A program made the translations under genes and the position numbers. Below are positions 38,021-47,778 of a DNA stretch of 64,000 bases, in pieces. Position 1 is the first letter of the stretch, and every line of letters starts with the position of its first letter. Origin of the DNA: Paraburkholderia phytofirmans PsJN (GTDB lineage Bacteria > Pseudomonadota > Gammaproteobacteria > Burkholderiales > Burkholderiaceae); NCBI RefSeq assembly GCF_000020125.1, contig NC_010676.1, forward strand, positions 62,001 to 126,000, read 5' to 3'. Below the pieces are notes generated by a model. It made no database searches. It was not told where the DNA came from and worked only from the letters and a program-made list of their open reading frames with translations.

Positions 38021-41000
38021 ATGACCACTGCCAAACCGGATCTGCTGTCCCTCGCGTCACGCTTCGCGCTGTTGCCGGATGCGCAGCGCAAGGCCTTTCT
38101 CACGAAGCTCGACGCTGCCGGCATCGACTTCCGCGTGCTGCCGATTCCGCCGCGCGCCGAGCGCACCGCGAGCGTGCCGGCTTCGTTCGCGCAAACGCGT
38201 CTGTGGCTGCATGCGCGGATGATCGACGAACCGGCCGCGTATCACATCACCGAACGGCTGCATCTGGACGGCGCGCTCGACGCGAACGCGCTGCGTCTTT
38301 CGTGTGACGCGCTGATCGCGCGCCACGAAGCGCTGCGTACGACATTCGCCGAAAGCGGCGACGGCGTATTGCAGACGGTGCATGCGCCGTCGCGTTGCCC
38401 GTGGCACGCGAGCGACGTGAGCACGTGGCCCGCCGATCAGCGCGAAGCGCGTGCCGCTGGCATCGCGCGGGCCGACGAAGCGAAGTCCTTCGATCTGTCG
38501 CTCGGTCCGCTGATGCGCGCGCATCTGATCCGTCTCGATACGAACACGCACTGGCTCGCGTTGACGACGCATCACATCGTCTCCGACGGCTGGTCCGCGG
38601 ACGTGATACTGGCGGAACTGGCATCGTTCTATCGCGCGTATGCGAAAAGCGAAGCGGTCTCGCTCGCGCCGTTGCCGATCCAGTACGCCGACTTCGCGCT
38701 GTGGCAGCGCCGTTGGCTCGACGCGGGTGAACGTGAACGTCAGTTGGCGTTCTGGCGCGAGCGGCTGGATGCGAATCGCGACGTGCTGACGTTGCCTGGC
38801 GCTGCACCGCGTCCGGCGCAGCGTAGCGCGCGTGGTGCACGGCATCGCTTCGCCCTCGATGCCGCACTTGTGCAGCAAGTGAAGGCACTCGCCAATGCGC
38901 AGCGCGCGACGCCGTTCGCCGTATTGCTGGCGGCATTGAGTGCGTTGCTCGCGCGTTCGTCGGGTGAAACGCAGATTCAGATCGGCGTGCCCGCGGCCAA
39001 TCGCGAGCGTGGCGAAGTGGCCGGTCTAGTCGGCTTCTTCGTGAACACGCTCACGCTCGCTACGCCGGTTCCCGCGACGCAGCCATTTGCCGGGCTGGTC
39101 GGCGCGACGCAGCAAACGTTGATCGACGCCCAGTCGCATCAGGACGTGCCGTTCGAACAGGTGGTCGAAGCGCTCGGCGTGGTGCGCAGTGCGAGTCATC
39201 ATCCGCTGTTTCAGGTGATGGCCGCTTATGGCGCGCGGCGCCGTTTGCCGTCGCTTGCGGAAGTGCGCATGACGGAGCTGCCTTCGGGTGCGCCGTTCGC
39301 CAAGTTCGATTTGACGCTGAGTTTCGAGGAACGGGACGACGATTCAATCGATGCCTACTTCATCTACGCACTCGATGTGTTCGACGCCGATGCGATAGAG
39401 CGCCTCGCCGCGCGATTCATCGAGTTGCTGTCGAATGCGACGGCGGCGCCTGCGACCGCGGTGGGCGATTTGCAATGGCTGCCGGAAGCGGAGCGCGCGC
39501 AACTCGATGCATGGAATAGCACGGCATTTCCCGCTGAAGCAGCGTTTAGACCGGTGCATCAGCGTGTCGCCGACCATGCCATCGCGCGGCCGGATGCTCG
39601 TGGCGTCGCGGATATCAACCGCTCGCTCACGCGCGGCGAAGTGGACGCGCGAGCCACGCGTTTGGCGCAACGCCTCGTGGCGGCAGGCGTGAGTGCGGAG
39701 ATGCGGGTCGGCGTCGCGCTGAGCCGCTCGGTGGATCTGCTGGTCGGTCTGATCGCGGCGCTGAAGTCGGGCGGCGCGTTCGTCCCGCTCGACCCGAGCC
39801 ATCCGCGTGAGCGTCTCGCGCAGATTCTCGACGATGCGCAGATGACGCACGTCATCACGGAACGCGGGAGTCTTGCTGCGTTGCCGGCGTCGGACCGTTT
39901 GCGGTTGTGGCTGATCGACGAGGAACCGCAGGCTGACGAGCCCCCGGCAGCGCATGTCGAGTTGCCGCGCGTGTCGCCGCATCAGGCGGCGTATGTGATT
40001 TATACGTCCGGTTCGACGGGGAAACCGAAAGGCGTGGTGGTCGATCACGGTTCGTTTGCGCTGCATTGCGCGGCGATTGCGGAGCGCTATGGGGCGGGCG
40101 AACGTGACGTGTTCCTGCTGTTCCAGTCGGTGAATTTCGACGGCGCGCATGAAGGTTGGTTTTCGCAGTACATGTCCGGCGCAGCCGTGGCGATTACGGC
40201 CGACACGCTGTGGCCGCCCGCGCAAACCTGCCGGATGATGGTGCGCGAAGGCGTGACCATGACTTACGTGCCGCCCGGTTGCGCGACCCAACTCGCCGAA
40301 TGGGCGCTCTCGCATGGCGCGCCGCCGAGTTTGCGTTCGCTGACGGTGGGCGGTGAAGCCACCTCGCGCGAAGCGTTCGCGCTGATGCGCAGGGCGTTTC
40401 CGAATGCGCGCATCGTCAACGGATACGGGCCGACCGAAACCGTCATCACGCCGATGCTATGGATGTTCTATCCGACCGACGATACCGCCAAACTCGCGGA
40501 CAGCGCCTATTTGCCGATCGGCACGCTGGTTGGCGCGCGTTCGGCGCACGTGCTCGATGCGCGCTTGAATCCGCTGCCCGTCGGCGTGATCGGCGAGTTG
40601 TATCTGGGCGGCGAGGGCGTGGGTGTTGCGCGCGGCTATCTCGACCGGCCGGCGCTCACGGCCGAGCGCTTCGTGCCGGACCCGTTCGGTGCGCTGGGCG
40701 CACGGCTCTATCGCACGGGCGACCTCGTCAAGCGGCGCGCGGACGGCGTGTTCGACTTTATCGGCCGCGTCGATCATCAGGTGAAGCTGCGCGGCTTGCG
40801 GATCGAGCTCGGTGAGATCGAAGCGCAACTCGCCGCGCACGACGATGTGCGCGAAGCCGTGGCGATCGTGCATGGCAAGGGCGCGCAAGCGGCGCTGGTG
40901 GCGTATGTCGAATTGAGCGCCGAAGCGCGTGAACGCAGCACGCGCGCGGATGCGGCCGAGCTCGACGCGCATCTGCGTCATACGCTGCCGGATTACATGG

Positions 41001-43045
41001 TGCCCGCACATATCGTCGTGCTGGATGCGTTGCCGCGCAATGCCAACAGCAAGGTGGACCGCGCGGCATTGCCGGAGCCGCAGCGGGTTGCACGGGCCTA
41101 TCAGGCGCCCGCAGCGGGACTCGAAACCGCGCTTGCGCAGATTTTCCGCGAAGTGCTGGGCGTGGAGCGCGTCGGTCGCGCTGATCATTTCTTCGAACTC
41201 GGCGGGCATTCGCTCGCGGCGGTCCGCGTGGCGACGCGCGTGGCCGAGCGGCTCGCTCGCGATGTGCCGGTGCGCACGCTTTTCGAAGCACCCACGCTCG
41301 CGCAATACGCGCAGCGGGTGCTCGCGTCGGCGCGCAGCGAAGCGCTGGCCAACGTGGGCAACGACGCTTCGGGTGGCGCTTCGAATTCACAACCGACAGC
41401 GGACGCGAACGGCGTGCTGCCGCTTTCTTCCGCGCAATTGAGCTTGTGGTTCCTGTGGCGCTCGCAACCGGACAGCGCGGCCTACAACATTCCTGTCGCG
41501 TTGCGTTTGCGTGGCGCGCTCGATGCCGATGCGTTGCGCGAAGCGTTTGCTCAAGCGGCCGCGCGACATCCGGCGCTGCGCGTGCGGCTCGTTGAACGCG
41601 CTGGACAGTTGCCGGGCCAGCGCGTGGCCGAGCCGGCGCCGTTCGATCTGCCCGTGGTCGATCTGTCGGACGATCCTTCGGCCACCGCCCGCGAGAGCGC
41701 CGCTGTTGCGCTCACCGACGAAGACGCGCTCACGCCATTCCATCTGCTCGACAACTCGCCGCTCTGGCGTGCGCGCTTATTACGTCTTGCCGAGCGCGAT
41801 CATGTGTTGTCGCTGGTCGTGCATCACATCGTGTCGGACGGTCAGTCGATCGATCTATGGCTCGACGACGTGCGCACCACATATGTCGCGATCGTGCGCG
41901 GCGCGTCGCCGAGCGCTGCAGGTTTGGGAACGGCGGCGAATAAGGAGCTGGTCTTGCCGGTCGCCGCGCCGCGAGCGCGCCTGTCGTTCTGGCGCGATGC
42001 ATTGACGGATGCGCCGTCTCACGTGCTGCCGTCGCCGTCGTCGGGCCGTGCCGCGTCGCCGAGTTGGAGCTGCGGCCGTCTCGCGTTTGAATTCAGCCCG
42101 GCGCTCGTGCGCCGCGCCCGCTCGATGGCGCTCGAAGTTCACGCCACCTTGCCCATGTTGCTGCATGCCGCGCTGAACGTTGCCTTCTATCGCGCGACGG
42201 GCGCCACCGATCAACCGGTCGGCGTTCTCGCCTCGACGCGCGAACTGACCGGCGAGGCCGCGCGCCGCGCGCTTGGACTCTTCATCAATGCGGTTGTCGT
42301 GCGCACGCGGCTCGCGAAAACCGACACGCCCGCAACGCTGCTCGCCGAGGTTCGCGACGCCGCGCTCGCCGCTTATGCGCACGCTGACACGCCGTTCGCC
42401 GATGTGGTCGCGGCATTGCGCGCGCGTCGTGCGGAAGCCGGCAATCCTTTGTTCTCGGTGATGTTCAACTACCTGCGCCCGGCCGGAACCGCGGAACGCG
42501 ACTGGGCCGGCCTCACGCTCGACGAATTCAACGACGTGCGGCACCGCGTGGTGTTCGAACTGGAACTGGATGTAGTCGAGCATGCGGACGGACGCGTGAC
42601 CGGCGCCTTCTCGTATGCGAACGAACTGGTGGACGGCCGCTTCGTCGAGGTGTTGACCGCTGACTATCTGGGCGTGGTGCAACAGTTCGTCGATGCGCCG
42701 CATGAGCAACTGGGCGCTTCAGCCGCGCGCTTTGCATTGCAGTCCGCGAGTGTTGCGGCGGGCGCGCAAGCGAGTGCGTCATCTCACAACGAAGCATCGC
42801 AGCGAGCCGAGGTTCTTGAACGCGTCTGGAGCGAGCTCTTTGAAGGCAACACGCCCGCGCATCACGACGACCTGTTCGAAGCGGGCGCGAGTTCGTTCGA
42901 CGTGGTCCGCTTCGTCGATGCCGCACGTTCCGCCGGCCATGCACTGGAAATCGCCGATGTGTTCGCCGCGCCGACCTTCGCACAGCTTGCGGCAAGGCTC
43001 GTTGCGCGGGGATCGCGTGTCGTCGAGTTACGGGACGGCGCATGA
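38021..43045 (+). CDS. orbJ: One-module NRPS with extra terminal domains, C-A-T-C-T (hOrn)
   Basis: 1674 aa from ATG 38021, 34 bases after the first NRPS. C (HHIVSDGWS near 186), A (YTSGSTGKPKG near 660), T (FFELGGHSLAAVRV near 1057), second C (HHIVSDGQS near 1268), then a C-terminal carrier-like segment LFEAGASSFDVVRFV near 1617. The A code reads DGEYTGGIT(K), sharing Glu239, Gly301, Gly322 and Ile330 with module 1, consistent with both loading modified ornithine. No thioesterase is present; the second C domain may release the chain onto an amine such as putrescine, as in ornibactin. The terminal carrier motif has GAS instead of GG[HD]S but keeps the serine. Confidence 0.9.
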   Translation: MTTAKPDLLSLASRFALLPDAQRKAFLTKLDAAGIDFRVLPIPPRAERTASVPASFAQTRLWLHARMIDEPAAYHITERLHLDGALDANALRLSCDALIARHEALRTTFAESGDGVLQTVHAPSRCPWHASDVSTWPADQREARAAGIARADEAKSFDLSLGPLMRAHLIRLDTNTHWLALTTHHIVSDGWSADVILAELASFYRAYAKSEAVSLAPLPIQYADFALWQRRWLDAGERERQLAFWRERLDANRDVLTLPGAAPRPAQRSARGARHRFALDAALVQQVKALANAQRATPFAVLLAALSALLARSSGETQIQIGVPAANRERGEVAGLVGFFVNTLTLATPVPATQPFAGLVGATQQTLIDAQSHQDVPFEQVVEALGVVRSASHHPLFQVMAAYGARRRLPSLAEVRMTELPSGAPFAKFDLTLSFEERDDDSIDAYFIYALDVFDADAIERLAARFIELLSNATAAPATAVGDLQWLPEAERAQLDAWNSTAFPAEAAFRPVHQRVADHAIARPDARGVADINRSLTRGEVDARATRLAQRLVAAGVSAEMRVGVALSRSVDLLVGLIAALKSGGAFVPLDPSHPRERLAQILDDAQMTHVITERGSLAALPASDRLRLWLIDEEPQADEPPAAHVELPRVSPHQAAYVIYTSGSTGKPKGVVVDHGSFALHCAAIAERYGAGERDVFLLFQSVNFDGAHEGWFSQYMSGAAVAITADTLWPPAQTCRMMVREGVTMTYVPPGCATQLAEWALSHGAPPSLRSLTVGGEATSREAFALMRRAFPNARIVNGYGPTETVITPMLWMFYPTDDTAKLADSAYLPIGTLVGARSAHVLDARLNPLPVGVIGELYLGGEGVGVARGYLDRPALTAERFVPDPFGALGARLYRTGDLVKRRADGVFDFIGRVDHQVKLRGLRIELGEIEAQLAAHDDVREAVAIVHGKGAQAALVAYVELSAEARERSTRADAAELDAHLRHTLPDYMVPAHIVVLDALPRNANSKVDRAALPEPQRVARAYQAPAAGLETALAQIFREVLGVERVGRADHFFELGGHSLAAVRVATRVAERLARDVPVRTLFEAPTLAQYAQRVLASARSEALANVGNDASGGASNSQPTADANGVLPLSSAQLSLWFLWRSQPDSAAYNIPVALRLRGALDADALREAFAQAAARHPALRVRLVERAGQLPGQRVAEPAPFDLPVVDLSDDPSATARESAAVALTDEDALTPFHLLDNSPLWRARLLRLAERDHVLSLVVHHIVSDGQSIDLWLDDVRTTYVAIVRGASPSAAGLGTAANKELVLPVAAPRARLSFWRDALTDAPSHVLPSPSSGRAASPSWSCGRLAFEFSPALVRRARSMALEVHATLPMLLHAALNVAFYRATGATDQPVGVLASTRELTGEAARRALGLFINAVVVRTRLAKTDTPATLLAEVRDAALAAYAHADTPFADVVAALRARRAEAGNPLFSVMFNYLRPAGTAERDWAGLTLDEFNDVRHRVVFELELDVVEHADGRVTGAFSYANELVDGRFVEVLTADYLGVVQQFVDAPHEQLGASAARFALQSASVAAGAQASASSHNEASQRAEVLERVWSELFEGNTPAHHDDLFEAGASSFDVVRFVDAARSAGHALEIADVFAAPTFAQLAARLVARGSRVVELRDGA

Positions 43046-43058
43046 GACCAGTAAGAAC

Positions 43059-43088
43059 GCCGGCAAAAAAAGAAAGCCGGCAAAAAAA
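43059..43088. repeat. Direct repeat GCCGGCAAAAAAA between NRPS and hydroxylase genes
   Basis: Two 13-base copies at 43059-43071 and 43076-43088, four bases apart. GCCGGC is self-complementary, so the pair can also fold as a 6-base stem with an 11-base A-rich loop. No T-run follows in either direction, so it is not a standard terminator. It may set mRNA stability between orbJ and pvdA. Confidence 0.55.
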
Positions 43089-43178
43089 TGCAGTCAATAA
43101 AAACCGCATCAATCACGAAAGATTTTTCACCGGCCCGCGCATGCGGCGCGCCGGCTTCCACCGATAAGGACCTGCGAC

Positions 43179-44549
43179 ATGCACAGAGACACCGTATTTG
43201 ATCTGATCGGAATCGGCTTCGGACCGTCGAATCTCGCGCTTGCCGTTCGCCTCGCCGAAGAGGCCGGCGTGTCGGACCTCGCGCATTGCTTCATCGAACG
43301 TCAGCCGGAATTCGGCTGGCACCGCGGCATGTTGCTCGACGATTGCCGGATGCAGATTTCCTTCCTCAAGGATCTCGTGACAATGCGCGATCCGAAAAGC
43401 CGCTTCACGTTCATCAATTATCTGTTCGAGCATGGACGTCTGGCGGATTTCGTCAATCTGAAGAACTTCTATCCGACGCGCGTGGAGTTTCACGATTACC
43501 TGAGCTGGGTCGCGGCGTCGTTCGACGATCGCGTGAACTACGGGCAAACCGTCACCGGCATCGAAGCGGTCAGGAGCACTGCGAATACGAATGACGTCGA
43601 AGCACTACGGGTTTTCTCGCGCGACAGCGAAGGCCGCGAGTGGCAGCGCGTGACACGGGCGCTGTCGGTCGGCATCGGCGGCGGTCCGCAAGTGCCGGAA
43701 GCATTTGCCGCGCTCGGCACGCATAACATCGTGCATTCGTCGCAGTACCTGACGTCCATCGACCGTGCGGTCGGACCCGCTGACGGCGCGCGAAAACGCG
43801 TGGCGGTGATCGGCGCGGGGCAGAGCGCGGCCGAGGTGTTCGTCGATCTGACGCGCCGCTTTCCGCACGTGGATGCGAGCCTCATCATCCGCTCGAGCGC
43901 GCTGAAACCCGCCGACGACAGCCCCTTCGTCAACGAGATCTTCAGCCCCGCCTTTACCGATATCGTCTACGCGCAGCCGCGCGACGGCCGCCGTTCGCTG
44001 ATCGAGCGCTTTCGTGACACCAATTACGCGGTGGTCGACCGTCCGCTCATCGAGCAGATCTACGAAATGCTTTATCTGCAGAACGTGTCCGCCGATCCGC
44101 GGCACCGGCTGCTGGCGAACACCGGCATCGAAACGGCGGTGCGCACGGCGGGCGGGCAGATCGAACTCACGCTGCGTGATCGTCTGAGCGGCCACGCGCG
44201 AGCCGAGCAATTCGACGCGCTCGTGCTCGCGACGGGCTATCGCCGCGACACGCATTTCGACCTGCTGGATGGGCTCGCGCCGCATCTCGGCGATGCGCTT
44301 GCGCAAGGCAACGTCGAGCGCGACTACCGGCTCGCCACGCCGGCGAGTTTCAAGCCGCGCGTTTATCTGCAGGGCTGTTGCGAAGATAGTCATGGGCTCT
44401 CCGACACGCTGCTGTCGGTGCTCGCGCTGCGCTCGGACGAAATCGCCACGTCTCTCGCACGCCATGCATCGCAAGACCGATCTGGCGGCCGGACACCACA
44501 AGCACAAGAAAACGCGACGGGCGTGGGCCGCATGGCCTTTGCTCTTTAA
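43179..44549 (+). CDS. pvdA: L-ornithine N5-monooxygenase (FAD/NADPH)
   Basis: 456 aa, close to PvdA (about 443) with a short basic C-terminal tail. FAD site GIGFGPSNLALAVRLAEE at residues 8-25, substrate region MQISFLKDLVTMRDPKS near 57-73, NADPH site VAVIGAGQSAAEVFVDL near 210-226, and the ATGYRRDTHFDLLDGLAPH motif near 350. It hydroxylates the side-chain nitrogen of ornithine, the first step to the hydroxamate ligands. AAGGAC lies 9 bases before the ATG. Follows the NRPS genes in the same direction without an obvious new promoter. Confidence 0.95.
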   Translation: MHRDTVFDLIGIGFGPSNLALAVRLAEEAGVSDLAHCFIERQPEFGWHRGMLLDDCRMQISFLKDLVTMRDPKSRFTFINYLFEHGRLADFVNLKNFYPTRVEFHDYLSWVAASFDDRVNYGQTVTGIEAVRSTANTNDVEALRVFSRDSEGREWQRVTRALSVGIGGGPQVPEAFAALGTHNIVHSSQYLTSIDRAVGPADGARKRVAVIGAGQSAAEVFVDLTRRFPHVDASLIIRSSALKPADDSPFVNEIFSPAFTDIVYAQPRDGRRSLIERFRDTNYAVVDRPLIEQIYEMLYLQNVSADPRHRLLANTGIETAVRTAGGQIELTLRDRLSGHARAEQFDALVLATGYRRDTHFDLLDGLAPHLGDALAQGNVERDYRLATPASFKPRVYLQGCCEDSHGLSDTLLSVLALRSDEIATSLARHASQDRSGGRTPQAQENATGVGRMAFAL

Positions 44550-44596
44550 CAGAAAGCGGCTTGTTTGGCCGCCTATAAACTTGGGAGCATCGAGAG

Positions 44597-46834
44597 ATGG
44601 AGTGGGCAACAGGCACGCGCCGGAGTGCAACCGCCGTTACGGCGAGCGTGGCGTTTTATGCGGCGGCAGCCGCCAGCGCGCAGGCGCAACAGTCGGCGCA
44701 ACAGCCGGCGCAATCCGAGGGCAATGCACAGCAAGGAGCTCGTAGCGGCCAACCGGCTGCGACGCAGCCCGCTACGCTGCCCTCGATCAGCGTCAACGGC
44801 TTGGCCGGCAACGACGGCACGGTGGGCCTGGTTGCCCGCCGTAGCAACACCGGCACCAAGACCGATACCCCGCTGAAGGAAATTCCGCAGACCATCAACG
44901 TCGTCACGGCGCAGCAGATCGAAGAGACCGGCGCAACCAGCATCAACGAGGCGCTGCGCTACATTCCGGGCTTCTCGACCTATGGCGCGGACGTGCGCTC
45001 CGACTGGTATTCGGTGTTGCGCGGCTTCACGCCGACGGTGTTCGTCGACGGCCTGCAGGTGCCCAATACGCTCAATCTCGCGAGCTGGCGTGTCGATCCG
45101 TTCATGATCGACAGCATCACCGTGCTGCGCGGCCCGACCTCGGTGCTGTACGGGCAGGGCGATCCGGGTGCGATCATCGACGTGCAGAGCAAGCTTGCCA
45201 ACGGCGAGCGTATTCGCGAAGTGGAAATGCAACTGGGCGACTACGCGCGCAAGCAGATCGCATTCGATGTGGGCGACAAGGTCGATCAGGCCGGCACGCT
45301 GTCCTATCGTTTCCTCGGCGTGGGACGCGATGGCAATTCGCAGACCGGACCCAATCCGGAGCAACGCGTGGCATTGGCGCCCTCGGTGAAATGGCAGCCG
45401 AACGCGAAGACTTCGCTGACGGTCGAGGCGAGCTATCTGCAGGATTGGGGCGACGCGTCGAATAACTTCCTGCCGGCGCAGGGCACGGTCTTGCCGAATC
45501 CGAACGGCAAGATTTCGCCGGACCTGTACACGGGAGATCCCGAGTTCTCGCACTATCGCAAGAAGCAGTGGTCGGTGGGCTATCAGTTCGAATACAAGTT
45601 CGATCCGGTGTGGACTTTCCGGCAGAACACGCGCTTGATGCACCTCTCGCTCGATCAGGGGCAGGTGTTCGGCGGAGGTCTCGATCCGGCCGATCCGACC
45701 GAGGCGTCGCTGCTGCGCTATGTCGGTTTGTATCAGTTGAACTACAGCCGCTTCGATGTCGACAATCAGGCGCTGGCTCGCTTCGGCACCGGTCCGCTCG
45801 ATCATACGGTGCTGCTCGGCTTCGAATACAACCGGCAGGCGACTACCGATAGCGAATCGATGGCGACCGGTCCGAGTCTGAACATGTATAACCCGGTCTA
45901 TACGCCGATCACCAACGCGATCTTCAGCGGACCGGACGCGTTCCCGCGTACCGACACGAAGTCGACCATGAACGCGTTCGGCGTGTATGCGCAGGACCAG
46001 ATCAAGTGGCAGCGCTGGGTGCTGACGCTCGGCGCACGCCAGGACTGGAGCAACACCACGCAGAACGATATCGCCGGTGGCAGCCGTCTCGAGCAGAACG
46101 ATCATGCATTCTCCGGGCGTGTGGGTGTCGTGTATCTCGGCGATTACGGATTGTCGCCGTACATCAGCTACTCGACGTCGTTCAATCCGCTGGTTGGCGT
46201 GAAGATCGTCGGCGGCGGCATTGCCGAGCCGACCAAAGGCAAGCAGATCGAAGCGGGTTTGCGCTGGCAGCCGGCCGGCAAGAACCTGATGCTGAACGCC
46301 GCGGTTTATCAGATCAATCAGACCAACGTCGTGACGCCTGATTTCGGCATCGATCCGACCGGCGGCACGAGCGTGCAGACCGGCGAGGTGCGTTCACGCG
46401 GGATCGAGTTGAGCGGCGTGGGCAATGTCACGCGCAACTTTTCGGTGATCGCAGCGTATGTGTACCAGGACGTGAAGAACATCAAGGCCGGCGACGATAC
46501 GTTGGGCAAGTGGCCGGTGGATATTCCGCGGCCGCGCCAGATGGCGTCGCTGTGGGGCGACTGGACATGGCACGCCGGGCCGCTGGCAGGCCTCGGCTTC
46601 GGTGGGGGCATTCGCTATCAGAGTGGCGCGGCGGGCGCCGCCGACAACTCGCTGTACGTGCCGAGCTACACCGTGTACGACGCGGCGGTTCACTACGAAA
46701 CGCGCAACTGGCGCTTCGCGGTGAACGGTCAGAATATTTTCAATCGCCGGTTCGTGAGCGGTTGCCAGTCCGTGAATACCTGTTTTTACGGGAATCCACG
46801 CACAGTGATAGCAACTGCAAGATACGACTGGTAA
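44597..46834 (+). CDS. orbA: TonB-dependent ferric-siderophore outer-membrane receptor (FpvA/OrbA type)
   Basis: 745 aa. Signal peptide with AAAAASAQAQ (cut near residue 34). The plug domain has TDTPLKEIPQTINVVTAQQI near 90, VLRGFTPTVFVDGLQVPN near 138 and ITVLRGPTSVLYGQGDPGAI near 175-194. A 22-strand barrel follows, ending in the terminal aromatic ARYDW. No N-terminal signalling (secretin/TonB short) domain is visible, so it is a transporter only, which agrees with the lack of an anti-sigma factor. It imports the ferric siderophore made by this locus. GGGAG ribosome site about 11 bases upstream. Confidence 0.93.
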   Translation: MEWATGTRRSATAVTASVAFYAAAAASAQAQQSAQQPAQSEGNAQQGARSGQPAATQPATLPSISVNGLAGNDGTVGLVARRSNTGTKTDTPLKEIPQTINVVTAQQIEETGATSINEALRYIPGFSTYGADVRSDWYSVLRGFTPTVFVDGLQVPNTLNLASWRVDPFMIDSITVLRGPTSVLYGQGDPGAIIDVQSKLANGERIREVEMQLGDYARKQIAFDVGDKVDQAGTLSYRFLGVGRDGNSQTGPNPEQRVALAPSVKWQPNAKTSLTVEASYLQDWGDASNNFLPAQGTVLPNPNGKISPDLYTGDPEFSHYRKKQWSVGYQFEYKFDPVWTFRQNTRLMHLSLDQGQVFGGGLDPADPTEASLLRYVGLYQLNYSRFDVDNQALARFGTGPLDHTVLLGFEYNRQATTDSESMATGPSLNMYNPVYTPITNAIFSGPDAFPRTDTKSTMNAFGVYAQDQIKWQRWVLTLGARQDWSNTTQNDIAGGSRLEQNDHAFSGRVGVVYLGDYGLSPYISYSTSFNPLVGVKIVGGGIAEPTKGKQIEAGLRWQPAGKNLMLNAAVYQINQTNVVTPDFGIDPTGGTSVQTGEVRSRGIELSGVGNVTRNFSVIAAYVYQDVKNIKAGDDTLGKWPVDIPRPRQMASLWGDWTWHAGPLAGLGFGGGIRYQSGAAGAADNSLYVPSYTVYDAAVHYETRNWRFAVNGQNIFNRRFVSGCQSVNTCFYGNPRTVIATARYDW

Positions 46835-46868
46835 GCATGTGGCAATGACACACACATAGGAACCCACC

Positions 46869-47711
46869 ATGTCGAAGAAGAAACTCGTTTACATCTGGTC
46901 GCTGAGAAATGCCGCCGCCGACAAGGCCGGCCAGGAGATTGCATACAAGAGCGGCACGCGCTACATGAAGTCGGTGCTGGAGTCGCTCGTCGAGGCGCTC
47001 AACGACACCGAACTGGGCGATCAGTACTCGCTCGAAAAAGTCATTTACGACGACGACGCCGGCTCCAGCGTGGATCGCGAGAAACTGAAGGAATACGGCT
47101 TCGCTTACGAACCGGGCAAGCGTTGGTTGTATCCGCCGAATCTGCGTGTGCAGGGCAAGCCGGTCAACGATCTTCTGCTCGCCATTCCATCGACGTACCG
47201 GCGTGAGCCGCTCGATGCACCCGGACGACCGGCAGGCAAGAGCGCTTTCGAAAAGCATCTGCTCGACACGCTGGTGGCGTTGAAGGCCGACATCGTCGTG
47301 CTCGACGGGTTGCTGATCATTCTCGACGAACTGGTTCGGCCGGGTGCGCCGTTCTATCGCAAGATCGTGAACATTCACCCGGGCGTGACGCGCGCCGAAT
47401 CGCCATACGAGCGGCGCGGCGCGTATGCGACGCTCGATGCGCTCTACGGCGCGCGCGGCAAGAAGGTGGTCAACTGGAAGACGATGGAAACCGTGGCGGT
47501 CGAACCGCTTTATTTGACGGGCGCATCGTTTCACTATGTCGACAACGGAATCGATTCGGGCGAGGTGATTCACGACGTGCTGAACACCGAAATCGATAAG
47601 GACGATACGATCCTCGAACTGCGCTGGAACAATTTCAACCGAAGTCTTTTCCCGGCTCTGAACGAAGGGCTCGCGATAATGGCGGGGCAAACGGTGCAAG
47701 TCGAGGCATGA
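46869..47711 (+). CDS. pvdF: N5-hydroxyornithine formyltransferase (PvdF/MbaF type)
   Basis: 280 aa. The formyltransferase core is visible as KADIVVLDGLLIILDE near 140 and VNIHPGVTRAESPYERRGAY near 169-188 (the N-x-H-P-G and paired Arg region), followed by VDNGIDSGEVIHD near 222, equivalent to the HxxD...G-x-I region of formyl transferases. It should transfer formyl from N10-formyltetrahydrofolate to N5-hydroxyornithine, giving the hydroxamate for one or both ornithines. It is 34 bases after the receptor gene and ends the NRPS operon. No other acyltransferase gene is present in the locus. Confidence 0.88.
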   Translation: MSKKKLVYIWSLRNAAADKAGQEIAYKSGTRYMKSVLESLVEALNDTELGDQYSLEKVIYDDDAGSSVDREKLKEYGFAYEPGKRWLYPPNLRVQGKPVNDLLLAIPSTYRREPLDAPGRPAGKSAFEKHLLDTLVALKADIVVLDGLLIILDELVRPGAPFYRKIVNIHPGVTRAESPYERRGAYATLDALYGARGKKVVNWKTMETVAVEPLYLTGASFHYVDNGIDSGEVIHDVLNTEIDKDDTILELRWNNFNRSLFPALNEGLAIMAGQTVQVEA

Positions 47712-47778
47712 GCGGTGAAGCGGTGCACAGGCGCCGCTCTGAAATTATCCACTTGTGCACGGTGCCGTCGAAGAAGCG

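Noticed and set aside
43059..43092. GCCGGC hairpin plus A-runs as a terminator after the NRPS genes
   Set aside because: There is no T-run after the stem on either strand, and the downstream genes belong to the same pathway and orientation.
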